Shown here in pieces: positions 34,964-47,329 of a stretch of 64,000 nucleotides of DNA. Each line of letters opens with the position of its first letter. The first letter of the stretch is position 1. The notes beneath the pieces were generated by a model, which worked only from the letters and a program-made list of their open reading frames with translations, searched no databases and was not told the origin of the DNA. The stretch is from Liolophura sinensis (Eukaryota; Mollusca; Polyplacophora; Chitonida; Chitonidae). A program made the position numbers and the translations under genes. The DNA is taken from positions 3,968,001-4,032,000 of the forward strand of contig NC_088301.1 of assembly GCF_032854445.1 (NCBI RefSeq), read 5' to 3'.

Positions 34964-35528
34964 CGTTTATTCAAACCAACCTTCCCCACCCCTTGTCCTG
35001 ACTTTCTGAATAAGGTGGGATGTAACAGATACTACAGACTCTACAGTGTTTAATCTACAAGTGGCGTAAAATTTGACCTCATATAATTATACAATAAATT
35101 GGCTTACTTCTACCCTGGGGTAAATATGAGAGGTTTAACTACTATTACACCAGGATACAATAATAGAAGCTTACTGATTTACAGTTTGGAACATTTCTAA
35201 TATAGGCCTACCCGGATGTAGTCACGTGTATTTGTTACTGTCAGCTATTACATATTAAGCGTCTGTGGTCAGATGTTTAATCATCATTATGTGTCCAGCC
35301 AAGACATTATTACCGCTACAGTACATATGTATTCTATACGTGTAGCTACATGAGCATGTCAAATGTGCGTGAATGACGCGAGCTGGAGTGGACACGACAT
35401 CGCAGGAATCAGTCACCTGCGCTTACTGGTCACAATGGAATTATCCACACTGTTGTTTACTTTTATTCTACAAATAAACAAATAACATTTAGAGGTAGTT
35501 AAAAAATGGTATCATAACATAGGCCTAC

Positions 35529-35615
35529 CTTTCCAAATTTATTTTCGACGCCTGGACAGTCGCCGGTCAGTTCATATAACCAGCTCCACCACCTGGTTAC
35601 GTCTTGTCCACTTCG
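35529..35615 (-). other. ovoA: Probable non-coding first exon of ovoA
   Basis: A GGAAAG/GTAGGC donor lies about 85 bp downstream of a TATA box on the minus strand, and no other coding exon is visible between here and 26842. The 5' boundary is a guess (about 26 bp past the TATA box). It contains a two-codon upstream ORF (ATG at about 35575, then AAC and TGA) out of frame with ovoA. Its own reading in the ovoA frame is open but lacks a Met. Confidence 0.4.
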
Positions 35616-35639
35616 CGCTGCTGTCGCCGCTAGCCGGTC

Positions 35640-35735
35640 AATTTATACCACAAACGATGTCACATGACCTCATGGCTCACGTCTACCATTTGGCTATCGT
35701 TGTGACCGCGGCCTCGATACGACATCTGATTGGTC
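35640..35735 (-). promoter_or_regulatory. Candidate ovoA promoter (TATA and CCAAT)
   Basis: On the minus strand there is a TATAAAT at 35647-35641 and a CCAAT at 35733-35729, roughly 80 bp apart, followed by the candidate first exon. A GTCATGTGAC E-box-like palindrome lies at about 35660-35670. Placement and spacing suit a polymerase II core promoter; the assignment to ovoA is inference. Confidence 0.4.
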
Positions 35736-36439
35736 TAAGGACGATGCCACACCCACTACATACCCACTCAGTCAGCTGACTACCATTATTTTCAAACGCT
35801 TATCTACAGGTACAATTTTCATTTTTATGTTGGACATTCATAAGAACAATAAGTAAAAAAAATAAGAACAAATCACCCAGGAGTCGGTTAAAGTGACCAT
35901 GTCCTTAAAAAAATCATGAATCATGTTAAGGGAAACACGTACGGATGTAAGGACTCAATCGCGGCATCAAGAGATCAATCAGTCAAATGAGCACAAATCA
36001 CATAACAAACAGGAACATTGCGCTATTTTGCCCGGCTGTGCAGAGCACCTGTAAAAACGTTGCATATATCTGTTTTTATCTAAAGTTACACAAATAACTA
36101 TGGCAGTATATGCATGGAATGAAAACTAGATGACAAATGTAGAGTGATGACAGGATTCTGGTAAATATGACTTCTTAGAAATAAAATGAAAAGTGTGTGT
36201 ATACCTTTAATATATCTTCGAAGGAGAGGAGGGGGTGTTGTTGTTGTACGTTGGATTTGGTTGATCTCAGCACATGTTAAGTAATATATACGGAAACAAG
36301 CAGGAGTAGCTTTGATGAGTAGAAATTCAGAAACTGAGTTATTGATTGATTGATTGATTGACTGATTCTTATAGCAGGCGGCTAGCTATACCTTCAACCA
36401 AGCCTCTTGATATAGACAATAACTTAACTAACCTGGGTT

Positions 36440-37150
36440 TGCAAAATATTGTGATTTCGAGGGGGGGGGGGGGTATCACATATCACAGAGTTGTGGCATG
36501 AGGGTCAGCGTAAGTACAACTACTTTCTCTTTGTAAGCGATGGTGGAACGATGTCCGCTGCAGATTTGTAAAGGTACATTCCCAATAACATGAGAAGCGC
36601 TTAAGTATGAAGCTGGGCCTCTCACCAGTGTGATCGCTGTGAGTTCAAGTCCAGCTCATGCTGTCTTCCTCTCCGGTCGTACGCTGAGAAGCCTGCCAGT
36701 AGCCTTCGGATTGACGTGCAGGTTTCGCTCGTCACCTCCCATCATTATGGCCGCAGTTGTATAAGTGACATATACTGAAGCAGTCTCACAGAACGAGTCC
36801 TCGAAAAAAGGAAATAATACTTATGTGTGGCAGATAATACCTGTAGGCTATATGTATATAACCAAACTGTATCCTTTTTTCTTCCCCTAATTCAGTAGAT
36901 AGTTTTTTATAAGCGCTTTTACAATCACGCAGAGCTATCGTGGTTTTTAAACAGTTTTTTTTTTAAAATACTGTGAGTTCCCCTGGGGTGGCGTTGGGGG
37001 CGGGGGGGGGGGGGGGGTGCTCACGGAATTGTGGTATTAGGGTCAGATGATAAGCGTTTAGGCCCGCTCAAAGAACGCTGTCAGTGTTCAACACGTGGCA
37101 GCTAAACAGATCGTGAAATGATGTGTATGTAGTACACACCACATTCCCAG
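36440..37150. repeat. Diverged direct duplication: G-run module upstream of two SINEs
   Basis: A poly-G run (36462-36473; 37001-37017) is followed in both copies by a TTGTGG(C/T)AT.AGGGTCAG motif, then ACATTCCCA, then a family A SINE. The two modules are about 540 bp apart. Confidence 0.6.
36604..36780 (+). mobile_element. SINE family A, degenerate
   Basis: TCTCACCAGTGTGATCGCTG, GAGTTCAAGTCCAGCTCATG and the ATAAGTGACATA tail region identify it. The head is partly lost. Confidence 0.65.
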
Positions 37151-37171
37151 GTTGAGCTAAAACATAAACGG

Positions 37172-37446
37172 GGCATCCCTGGACAATGTGGTTAGCACTC
37201 TAGCGCGGCGCAATGACACAGGAGTCCCTCACCAATGCGGTCGCTGTAAGTTCAAGTCCTACCCATGCTGACTTCCCCGGCCGTACCTTGGATCTGTCAG
37301 CAGCCTGCGGATGGTCGTGGGCTTCCTACCGATTTTCGTCCTACCATAATGCTGTCCGTTGTCTTAAGCACGACGTCAAACCTCAAGCATACATATAAGT
37401 GAACATTCTTGAATAGGGCGTAAAACACCAATCATATAAATAAATA
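37172..37446 (+). mobile_element. SINE family A, diverged near full length
   Basis: The tRNA-like head (GTGGTTAGCACTCTAGCG; GTTCAAGTCC) and the tail (GGGCGTAAAACACCAATCAT, then AAATAAATAAATA) are both present, with a 20-30 bp rearrangement in the 3' half. Confidence 0.75.
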
Positions 37447-38349
37447 AATATATGAAATAAAACCGAAGTACGTCTTACGAAGGATTAAAGATACATGCGT
37501 ACATTCACACATGGACTAAAAACCTAAACATGGCCTCATAAATATCTCATATCTGTGTAGTTCATCCGCACTAAATTAAACTTTGATCTAAAACTTCAAT
37601 GTGTCGTATGGTGCACCGTATGGTCTTATAGCGTGTCATAAGATGGTGCATGTTAAGGTGTTTACAAAAATGTGAAAAATGCCTACTGGCCTAAAACCTA
37701 AACATACTTACACTAAAGACAAAGTCTGTTGTGTCACAATCTGTGGAAATGTATCAATATAGACGTGAGTAAAGTCGTTAACAATTTCGTACACTCAAAT
37801 GCGTGTGCAGAATGTGAGGAAGCTTTCATGCTAAAAAACCCCACATATACTTGTACACACAAGTACACAAAGATGCAGTATTTTCTGGACATGCTGCTGA
37901 CGGGGCATATTTGGGGCACTGCTGCTGTCGAATCAACCCGCAATAGTTTTGTTGTGACAAAACAAAACCCGACTAAAACATTTTGCTGAGTGATGTCAGT
38001 ACTATGATAACGTAATTTTTTAGGTTAGTCTTTTCGACTAAGCCCTTCTATAACCATCTAACTTGCATACTCATTTATAATGATAACTTTAAACAACGTT
38101 ACATAACTGACAAGCAAACAAATAGTAGCTGCTTACATCTTATAATCCATCTAACAATGAACACGCGGAGAAATTACATAAATCACGTGAAGGCCTATAG
38201 GTCAGTGAGCTGCACATAACTGTATAGTAATGCCATGTGTACAAATACATACGTTTATCCTGTTTATCGAACGTTCTGATTTATTTTCCTGTAATATTCG
38301 GCTGTTCCCGCAGAAACTATACCTTTAATGTTTATGGTCTTAGAATGTA

Positions 38350-39033
38350 TAATGGGGTTAGACATGGATGTAATACTGTCCATAAACATCCATCAAACTT
38401 ACGGCGCGACGATATGAATGTAATACTGTCCATAAACATCCATCAAACTTACGGCGCGACGATATGGATGTAATACTGTCCATAAACATCCATCAAACTT
38501 ACGGCGCGACGATATGGATGTAATACTGTCCATAAACATCCATCAAACTTACGGCGCGACGATATGGATGTAATACTGTCCATAAACATCCATCAAACTT
38601 ACGGCGCGACGATATGAATGTAATACTGTCCATAAACATCCATCAAACTTACGGCGCGACGATATGAATGTAATACTGTCCATAAACATCCATCAAAATT
38701 ACGGCGCGACGATATGGATGTAATACTGTCCATAAACATCCATCAAACTTACGGCGCGACGATATGGATGTAATTCTGTCCATAAACATCCATCAAACTT
38801 ACGGCGCGACGATATGGATGTAATACTGTCCATAAACATCCATCAAACTTACGGCGCGACGATATGGATGTAATACTGTCCATAAACATCCATCAAACTT
38901 ACGGCGCGACGATATGAATGTAATACTGTCCATAAACATCCATAAAACTTACGGCGCGACGATATGGATGTAATACTGTCCATAAACATCCATCAAACTT
39001 ACGGCGCGACTATATGGATGTAATTCTGTCCAT
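38350..39033. repeat. 50-bp satellite, 13 highly homogeneous copies
   Basis: ACGGCGCGAC recurs at exact 50-bp steps from 38401 to 39001. The rest of each unit is GATATGGATGTAATACTGTC and CATAAACATCCATCAAACTT. ATGGATGT and ACATCCAT form an 8-bp inverted repeat with a 14-nt loop. Copies differ at one or two positions. Confidence 0.95.
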
Positions 39034-39035
39034 AT

Positions 39036-41239
39036 GAGGCTTTAAATCCAGTCAACTGTTTAGTCATTCAAACATATCCTTGTTAATAGTATGTACATTT
39101 TACACAATTGATGTCATAGTTCGATTATTAATAGAATTGTCTTTTGCTTGTGATTGGCCTTTACCATAAAATTGTAAATATTATTCCTATATTATGTATA
39201 ATTCCTGACCTTTTAACTCGTCTTAAATGCTTCTCATTCGTTTAGGCGTTGAATGTTTTCATTTTCAATTCGAAAAAAGGATATACTGTTTCCGGAGTAA
39301 AATCACGTTCTGGCGACCATATGGATGCGATACTGCTGTTGTGGCACATACTTAATCATTCGTTCGTTTATTGGTTATTCATGCAATTTATACGTAACCA
39401 CATATACCCCTGTTACGTAATACTGACAATGTCATACAATGCCAGCGTTTTATGTAACTGTGCAAGGAGTGATATTGAGCTTCTGACAAGGCTGATTTCT
39501 TGGAAACAAAGTGAACAAAGTGTACGTCTGTGTTCGTGATAATAGCGTGTGCGTATACGATTGGCATCGACGTTATACAAGTTACTACATGGAAGTTTAA
39601 TATACTCAGGCTTACATACAATTATGTTGTATAACCTTGAGTTCAACCTTTGATCATAAGTAACCCATAGTGACGTGACTGATCAGCTGAAAACCGAGCG
39701 GATATACCGTAGGGAAGTTTGCTTCCAAAACTGCGAAGCAATCCCATTTATTGTGGTGCTTGCTGTGCACTCTCTGCATGACATATAACTGCGTGAACGA
39801 CGCCCCAAAAATCTGAACATTTCTTAAGGTTTTACCAGCTAAATACTTTCATTTGTCATATAGGCGTTTTGTCAGATATTGGTATACATGGCGTTACCGC
39901 TACCCAAACACGTGATCGGTTTTAATCTGGACCTCTTACGGGCTGGTGAGAAACTGGACTTAGAGAAACCAGGAAGACGATATCGATGCATGCATATAAA
40001 GATATGCTTTTTCACATACTTCATCTGGGATACATCATAGACGCATACATACAGTTGACCCAGTGTTGTCTTTTCTTTTACATAACTAGAGTATTTGCGC
40101 TTTATAGGCACGTGGGGAAGTCCGTTACTTTGCGTTACTACAACTGAAATGTTTTATGATATCTGACCCCGAAAAAATCACCATCACAATCGTTGTCTAA
40201 CACCGAAAAAATATGAACATTATTTTATTGAGATAATCACATGATATATAGGGTATGTTCAGCTATTTCCTTTGCGAAATATTACCGGCAATTAAAATAT
40301 ATATATAAAAAGAAATAAAATATACATCACTAACAAAAGTAACGAAACGTCAAATGTTAAATGTAATAAATAAATGAAGGCCTTCCAGGACTAGAGGGAA
40401 AATTCATTATTCATGAATTCACATTTTGAATCCTTTTGTCTCGTGAAGAAACATTAGCGAGGATATGTCAGCTTATAATTTCCACCTGCTTCACCCAAAA
40501 CTCTGACGTGTATGTATATGTGGGAACAGTTAGGCGTCTTGGTCTGAAATGGTGCAGCGAATATAAATCATTAGGCTTACCTGTGATGACTAGAGCACCG
40601 CTAAGTAGATTTTACCTGGAGATGGGTACGAGAAGGTTGGCTGGGTCAGGCAATGGATACGACTGGCAGGTATCACGTAAGATACGAGCTGATCATATTC
40701 CGTTTAAATGATGTTTGTAAAAGCTACTGATACCGTATCTGTGATTTCCAACTTTCAAACTTAAATGAAGTAAGAAGGTGTGCAGGTACTATATACTGAA
40801 CAAAACTATAGGGCTCCCGCCAGCAAGACTCAAAGCCAGCTGTGAAAACACTAACGGTACTGGCTATGTGGAGTCCGCCCTGCACAAGATGCGATTTATG
40901 CAGGCATGTAAATAACAATCAGTTACACCTTACCGTATGGTGCGCTCAGGTGGTGAGAAAAAGTCTTTGATATATGAGGGATGCAGGGATTCCGTTTTAA
41001 AAATTAATTAATCACTTATAATAAAGAAGCATTTGAGTTGGCGTGACTCATAGGTTTATGCAAAAGGAAAGTAAAAACAAAAGTACCCAGTCAAAATTCG
41101 TTAGTCTCTCTAGGCGCTTGATTTACATTGAAGCTTTTTTGAAATCTAAACACAAGGTGTAGGTCGGGGGCTCAGTTATACCTAAAATTTCTAATGGCTT
41201 TGAGAAGAGGAATGATCCCTTGTCCGTCCGGTGTGTGTA
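39036..41239. other. No gene recognised
   Basis: Open frames up to 96 codons (39249-39539) and 91 codons (40436-40711) show no motif and no matching splice sites. Confidence 0.45.
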
Positions 41240-41815
41240 TCATGGGGTTGGGCAGAATGCCATGTCCGGTGTCAGCGCAATGAGAATTTTTTTTTTTTTT
41301 TTTTTTTTGATTGGTGTTTTACGCCGTACTCAAGAATATTTCACTTATACGACGGCGGCCAGCATTATGGTGGGTGGAAACCGGGCACAGCCCGGGGGAA
41401 ACCCACGACCATCCGCAGGTTGCTGGCAGACCTTCCCACTTACGGCCGGAGAGGAAGCCAGCATGAGCTGGACTTGAACTCACAGCGACCGCATTGGTGA
41501 GAGGCTCCTGGGTCATTACGCTACGCTATCGCGCTAACCGACTGAGCCACGGAGGCCCCGCAATGAGAATTGGTGGGGTGTCAAGTCCGGTGTCAATATA
41601 ATGGGACTGGGCAGGTTGTGATGCCCGGTGTCAGTAAAATGGATTTGGGTGGGATGTCACGTCCGATGTCAGTACAATGGGACTGAGTGGGGTGTTATGT
41701 TCGGTGTCAATATAATGGGACACGGTCGGGTGTGATGCCCGGTGTCAGTATAATGTGACTTGGTTGGGCGTCATGTCGGTGTTCAGCATGGTGTTTCAGT
41801 CAGGCAGCACTGCAA
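41240..41815 (+). repeat. Family B core amplified in tandem, interrupted by a family A SINE
   Basis: About six degenerate units of roughly 38-46 bp carry GGTGTCA(G/A)TATAATGGGACT and GGGGTGTCATGTCCGGTG. The same core is single-copy in the family B elements at 20902 and 54141. The family A SINE at 41289-41559 splits the array. Confidence 0.75.
41289..41559 (-). mobile_element. SINE family A, full length with 12-bp target duplication
   Basis: This is the cleanest copy: minus-strand head GGGGCCTCCGTGGCTCAGTC, B-box GAGTTCAAGTCC, core and A-rich tail (plus-strand T run at 41289-41309). GCAATGAGAATT flanks it at 41277-41288 and 41560-41571. It is inserted inside the family B repeat array, so it is younger than that array. 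Confidence 0.92.
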
Positions 41816-44603
41816 ACATGTTAGCTTAATACTGATTCGAAAAAACACATAATAAGACTAGGACTGAGAAGCATCCTGTCCTAGTAGTTAGCAAAATGTA
41901 AAACTTTTTTTGGCAGAATAGACCTAAATCACCATGTTTGTCTTTTGTTTGTCTACTGTTCTATCTGTTTTACGCATGCCCACGGATGTGCAATCCACAC
42001 TTCTATCCACACGTACATGTGTAGCTAAAGCTGCGTTCACATAGTGCGCTTTGTCGAATCAACACGTCGAATTCGAGCAGTCGATTGAAAAAAAAAAAGA
42101 CAAAAGCTGTATGGGTTGTACAAATCGCCATGTCACAAATGAAATGAGCTTATCCTGTTTTGGTTTCTAAAAAAAATAGATTTACAGATTAATCAAGCCC
42201 ATATTGTCATTAGCTGAGACACGGAAAAAGGTTCAAAAAGGATTGCATTGTACTATTGGGTATGCATGATTATATGCAATGAGCCGAGATGGATAATTGT
42301 ATAGCTCACACACTTTTGCAAGGATTAACCCTCTCTAACCGGAAATATGTAACACGGATTCTAAAATAGCCCCCTCCGGCATTTCTCAGAACAGGGCGCA
42401 CACCATAGCTAGCCTTTCTCTTAGTTCCTCTTAGATTTGGGAGAAACTGCACCACACAAATGCCCCGGAAGTCCCTCATTTATCAAGCCTTATCATGCTT
42501 GTCTGCAAGTATTTCTCATTTAAATGAATGAGTAAACTATGATGAGATATATCTACTGATATATCTGATGAAGAGCAGACAATTCCCTTCTGTATGCCTA
42601 GACAGGTATATAGGTCCCTACCCACATATCCTGAGGCTTATCTAAAATATATAAACAAACATATTTACGTTGTATGGACATAATTCATAAAATGATAAAA
42701 ATCAGTTTGATGACAATATTCCTTAAAAGAAAAAAACAAAAAAAACAAAACAAAACAAAACAAAAAGCCAGGGATAGTATCCTCTGTCTCTGGTGACGTT
42801 GAAAATGATATCAAATTTAGGAGGCCCAAAGGGTCACCACAAGGTGTTTTGCCTTCCGCGCATGTTCTGCATATCTATCTCTCCCCTTTTCATCTATGAT
42901 ACTGTTGTGAAAATGAAATGTTTTAGCATTTGCAGCAAATAAATGAATATGTTGTCAAGATGGCATTATCTGTTTTGCCTATAATGATAAATATTTGTTT
43001 GAGGGGCTCAGATTTGTCCTTCTTGCTGAGTGCAGATCGAATTCTTTACACGTTATGACCTAAATCTGATGATTTGCCTTTGTACATCCGAATGATGGTA
43101 TTCGTTGCAAATGTAGACCCGTGAAGATAAATAAACTGCAGTTATCATCATATCATCATACCAGCATATTTGTGTTTACCTAATTCTACTTAAGCGAGGG
43201 TTCTGTGGTGTGTGTAATTGTCTAGGGCTCAAACATTTACAGTTAGAACAAAAACTAAATTTAGGTGCCGTATGTCACCGGTTACATGTAGCCATTTGCC
43301 AACTATCGTCGGTGTCGTCGGCGTTCTGTTTTTTTTCTCTTTGCTGTAAGTCTTATATATTCACACATATTTGGAACACCAGAGAAAGCTACGCACATAT
43401 AAACCACCAAGCCCAAGGATAATGCAGCTGTCTTGGACGTAAGGCAGACTTAGTTTTAATTTCAAAACTGTTTATTGCATTACGTGTGATCAATTTTAGT
43501 TACCTAGCCTTAAAAATTATGATTTTAGTACTTAGAGGTACAGACTTCCATAACAAAATTGACAATTAAAGTCTAGGTTCATATCTAAGGACTGGAATAA
43601 TGCCACAAGTTAAGACTAAGTCTTGACACTAAATCTAAGACAGGTTCGTGATCCTGGGGCTTGGCTTTCATTTTCACACTTGTACACAGAAGGGAACAGC
43701 ACCAATCGGCTGCGTTTACTGCTTTTCTGTGCATTATAACATGCGCCATTGTGCGCAGAATGAATTATACTACATATACTAACACATTAGCTGCACTGGT
43801 GACAACCTGATGTAACCCGTGGACAACACGCGCAGGAATAGCCCTTAACATCGCCGTACATTAGTACTGCGAACAACGTCTATACAGAAGTTAACTGCTG
43901 TATATAGATCCTAATTAGCATATAAATTCCAACCACGTATGATGCAACTGAACAAACTTTATCATGAAAATCATGTGATTCATCCCTTCCGGAATAGGGA
44001 ATACCAAACACTGGTAACAACGGAGATGGGTCGATAATGACACAGTCTGCTCGGCACTAGCCTCAATCAATGTCAAAACCTCACACATTCACGTTACTCA
44101 GAAATACAGACACAAACTCGCCCATATAATTCGTACGTAACAAGCCACAGTGTCCATTATTTGATTATCTAGGTGTCAAACACAGATATTCGTATATACC
44201 AGCCCTATCAATAATGGTGAGACCAATATCCATAACAACGTTCAACACAAAGCACTGAAGAACTAAGAAAGTATATAAAATATAAGAAATTAAGATCGAT
44301 TCATGTACAGAGACCGCCGTCAACCGGAGTCAGTGATAATGGACATACGCAAGGAATGTTCCAGGTAAATGAGCTAAATCAGTAGCCTATCCCAACAGAA
44401 TACCATTCTAGATCATAAATTGGCGATGATCAAATTATGTGAGATGTGAGACACAACGTGGTTTATCACTATTATTTGTTCGTCTCAGCATGGCAAAGAC
44501 TCCGTTATTTATTGTACAATGTACATGGCAAAGTCCCCATTATTTGTGTGGCACAACATGGTAAAGTCCCCATTATTTATTGTACACAACATGGTCTCTG
44601 ATC
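41816..44603. other. No gene recognised
   Basis: A possible MITE end at about 42030 and an AAAAC-rich stretch (42730-42765) are all that stands out. Confidence 0.45.
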
Positions 44604-44735
44604 TGATCTGATTGGTGTTTTACGCCGTACTGAAAAATATTTCACTTATACGACGGCGGCCAGCATTATGGTGGGAGGAAACCGGGCAGAGCCCACGGGA
44701 AACCCACGACCATCCAGAGATTTCTGCCAGACCTA
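44604..44735 (-). mobile_element. SINE family A, partial (left arm of an inverted pair)
   Basis: Tail and core only, running GATTGGTGTTTTACGCCGTA to CCCACGACCATCC. It faces an opposite copy 110 bp away. Confidence 0.8.
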
Positions 44736-44847
44736 TTCCGGATTTCTGCACTGCTGTTTTGCACACAGTTTAAATAAGGTAACAAAATGCTATGAATTCA
44801 CTTCCAGGAATCACAGCTAATAATAATAAAAAAAGTGAGAAGGTCTC

Positions 44848-44998
44848 TCAGCAGCCTGCGGATGGTCGTGGGTTTCCCCCGGGCTCTGCCCGGTTTCCGC
44901 GCACCATAATGCTGGCCGCCGTCGTATAAGTGTAATAATCTTCAGTACGGCGTAAAACATCAATCAAATAAATAAATAAATAAATAAAATAATAAAAA
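44848..44998 (+). mobile_element. SINE family A, partial (right arm of an inverted pair)
   Basis: It runs from CAGCAGCCTGCGGATGGTCG to the CATCAATCAAATAAATAAAT tail; head missing. About 110 bp is reverse-complementary to 44611-44721. Confidence 0.8.
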
Positions 44999-45233
44999 AA
45001 GGTTGTCATACAAGGTGGATTTTTTGAGAAAATGTAGAGCAAAATGAAAGCCACATGTGGTGGTATGGCACTGTACCACGCAAAAGTTAGAGGATATATA
45101 TTTTTGAGGTTAAAAGCAAATTTACTACATAAATAGTCAGGAAAATTAATGCTCTTTTGTAACCTATAGCTGAGTGACACAGTTCAGTGAACGTAGCCAG
45201 CAAATGTTGACAGCATTGATCGGACCGTTTGCA

Positions 45234-45440
45234 TTCTGGCGCGCTCACACCGTGTGATTGTTGAGTCGACCCGTCAAATTCGAAGCGACGAATGACATTA
45301 CGACATGCACTATTTTAGGCAATTGTAGCCCTCGACACGTCACATCCTCTGAACACGGCTAATGAAATAGTCTTGTTTTATTTTCATCCAACTTGTCTAA
45401 TGGGACAAGTCGATACGACAAATCGTATCATGTGGAAATG
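45234..45440. mobile_element. Candidate MITE with degenerate inverted ends
   Basis: The left end GCGCTCACACCGTGTGATTG, then GTCGACCCGTC, resembles the reverse complement of the right end (TTCCACATGATACGATTTGT, then GTATCGACTTGTC). A related left end (GCGTTCACATAGTGCGCTTT) occurs at about 42032. Confidence 0.4.
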
Positions 45441-47329
45441 ACTTCACGTCGTGATTTCCGTGAAACTTCCAAGAACGTTACCTGTTCTTTGGTCATGTAT
45501 AGAGGGCATTTATAAACACTAATTAAGAATCCGAATGAAAATAACAGATGGCAAAAGTCAATTCTCTCCCAGACCCGGCCGTTTTCAAAAATGAATACAA
45601 AGAAAACCCATTTCGAAAACACTAGCCTTTGGTGCATTTGCACTAAAAAGGGCATTTCCCCGTTTCATAATACGTAAAAATAACGCTGAGCCTATGACAG
45701 GTAGTGTGAGAGACGAAGTGTGAGGTGAAGCAGCGAAGGTAAACAAAGTATGTCAATACGTCCTCTGCTCACAAAAACTAGTTCAAGTGAGTCTACTGTA
45801 TGCAGGAGACAGACACCGATTGTATAGCAGTATCGTTGCATGCTCAACCTGCACTCAATGTTGTCAATGTCAAAGGCTTCCCGACCTGCTTAAAATAGTC
45901 AAGTCATCCTGACAAGGCGAAAAAAAAATTGGCGTTTTTTTTCCCCCTTTTGACATGAGAATGTTTGGGTACTTGGTATATTCTATCCGACGCAAATATA
46001 TTTCTTCAGGTGAAAACGTGGCGAAAATGACGGAAATACAATGCCATATTGCATCCGGCTTTGTAATACGATATTGGCCATTTGCCCAAACTTTACAAAA
46101 CCCACTTTAAGGAGTTAATCTAATTAGGTTGTCATGCATATTTCTTTGGCTAGTTAGGAGGGTTTGATATCTGTTCGCATTTACAAAAGCCGAATTTTTT
46201 TTCCTTCACTTGTAAACAAAAAGATCGTTGATGCCTACCAGTTCTTTGCTCTTATCTGGCATATGGAATCTACCACAGGATCCTCCGTGGTCGAGGGGAT
46301 GAACCAGCGTCAAAGACGTAAAACGCAAATCAAATAAATAATTCAGTCAATTGAATCTGCCATAACTTGTGCTTACCCGGAGCACTGTGGTTCCTTCCAC
46401 CCATAAAATTGAAAGCCACCGTACAAGTGCCTATATATACAGTACTCTATTATCTGTATATTATCTGTCTGTATGCAGTTTGTCTGTCGCTAAATCTTTG
46501 CACATTGTGACCATGTCTATAAACTATATGCATGCGTCTTTGTTTGTATGTTTGTATTAACAGTTTGCCTTTATCCATTCACAGTGTGTCTTTATATATA
46601 TGTACATTTAGTTTGAAGTAGGAGGTTTCTGTTTTCCAGGCATGCAGCCTGTCTGTATAATACATACAAGCCTTCAGGTATTAACGTACTTGACATTCCG
46701 TGGGTTGGGGAGGTGTAGGCCCTACTATATACGGGTGTTTCCCCGCCAGATTGCATTTACTACCGAAAGCAAGTATTATGCTTCATTCTAGGAAAACCTG
46801 ACTAAGCACGGAACTGAAAATGAGCAGGCCTACGTGACCAGATCCATGTACGTACGATGGTTTGGTGTGGTGCACACATAAGTACCAATAAACACTATGT
46901 AAAAAGTTTGAAGGAGAAAAAAAGGATGCTATTTAAACCAGTTGCTGGCATAATCTATGGCAGCCTGATAAGGCAATCCTCGGAACACCATGCATGTAAT
47001 AATGTCACCCGATGATATCAGAAACTAGGAACAATGTTACAGTCGCACATAAAATGGCGATGTAAGTTTTGAGGGAGGATATTACAAAGCGAGGTTTTCA
47101 TGTGTAGCACAGGGACGGTACTCATGTGTTCTACATAAGATGTTATTAGTATCCCTGATGCACCCATTGTGCCCCGCCTCCCATTTCCATTGTCCCGTAC
47201 GATCCTCGATACATACGCGTTGATGGGAGCGATGGGGTATGTTGGGGCGATAGGGAGCATGGTGGTGCGTTGGGTTCTTAGTGGGGGCAATTGGAGTATG
47301 GTAGGGGCGACGGTGGGCATGGTGGGGGT
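45441..47329. other. No gene recognised
   Basis: Mostly unique sequence with one SINE fragment (46272). Confidence 0.45.
46272..46345 (+). mobile_element. SINE family A fragment with internal deletion
   Basis: A head remnant (CCTCCGTGGTCGAGGGG) is joined almost directly to the tail (GACGTAAAACGCAAATCAAA), losing the middle of the element. Confidence 0.5.

Noticed and set aside
41480..41559. tRNA-like A and B boxes
   Set aside because: The acceptor and anticodon arms do not fold as a tRNA and the sequence continues into a SINE body, so it is a SINE promoter, not a tRNA gene.
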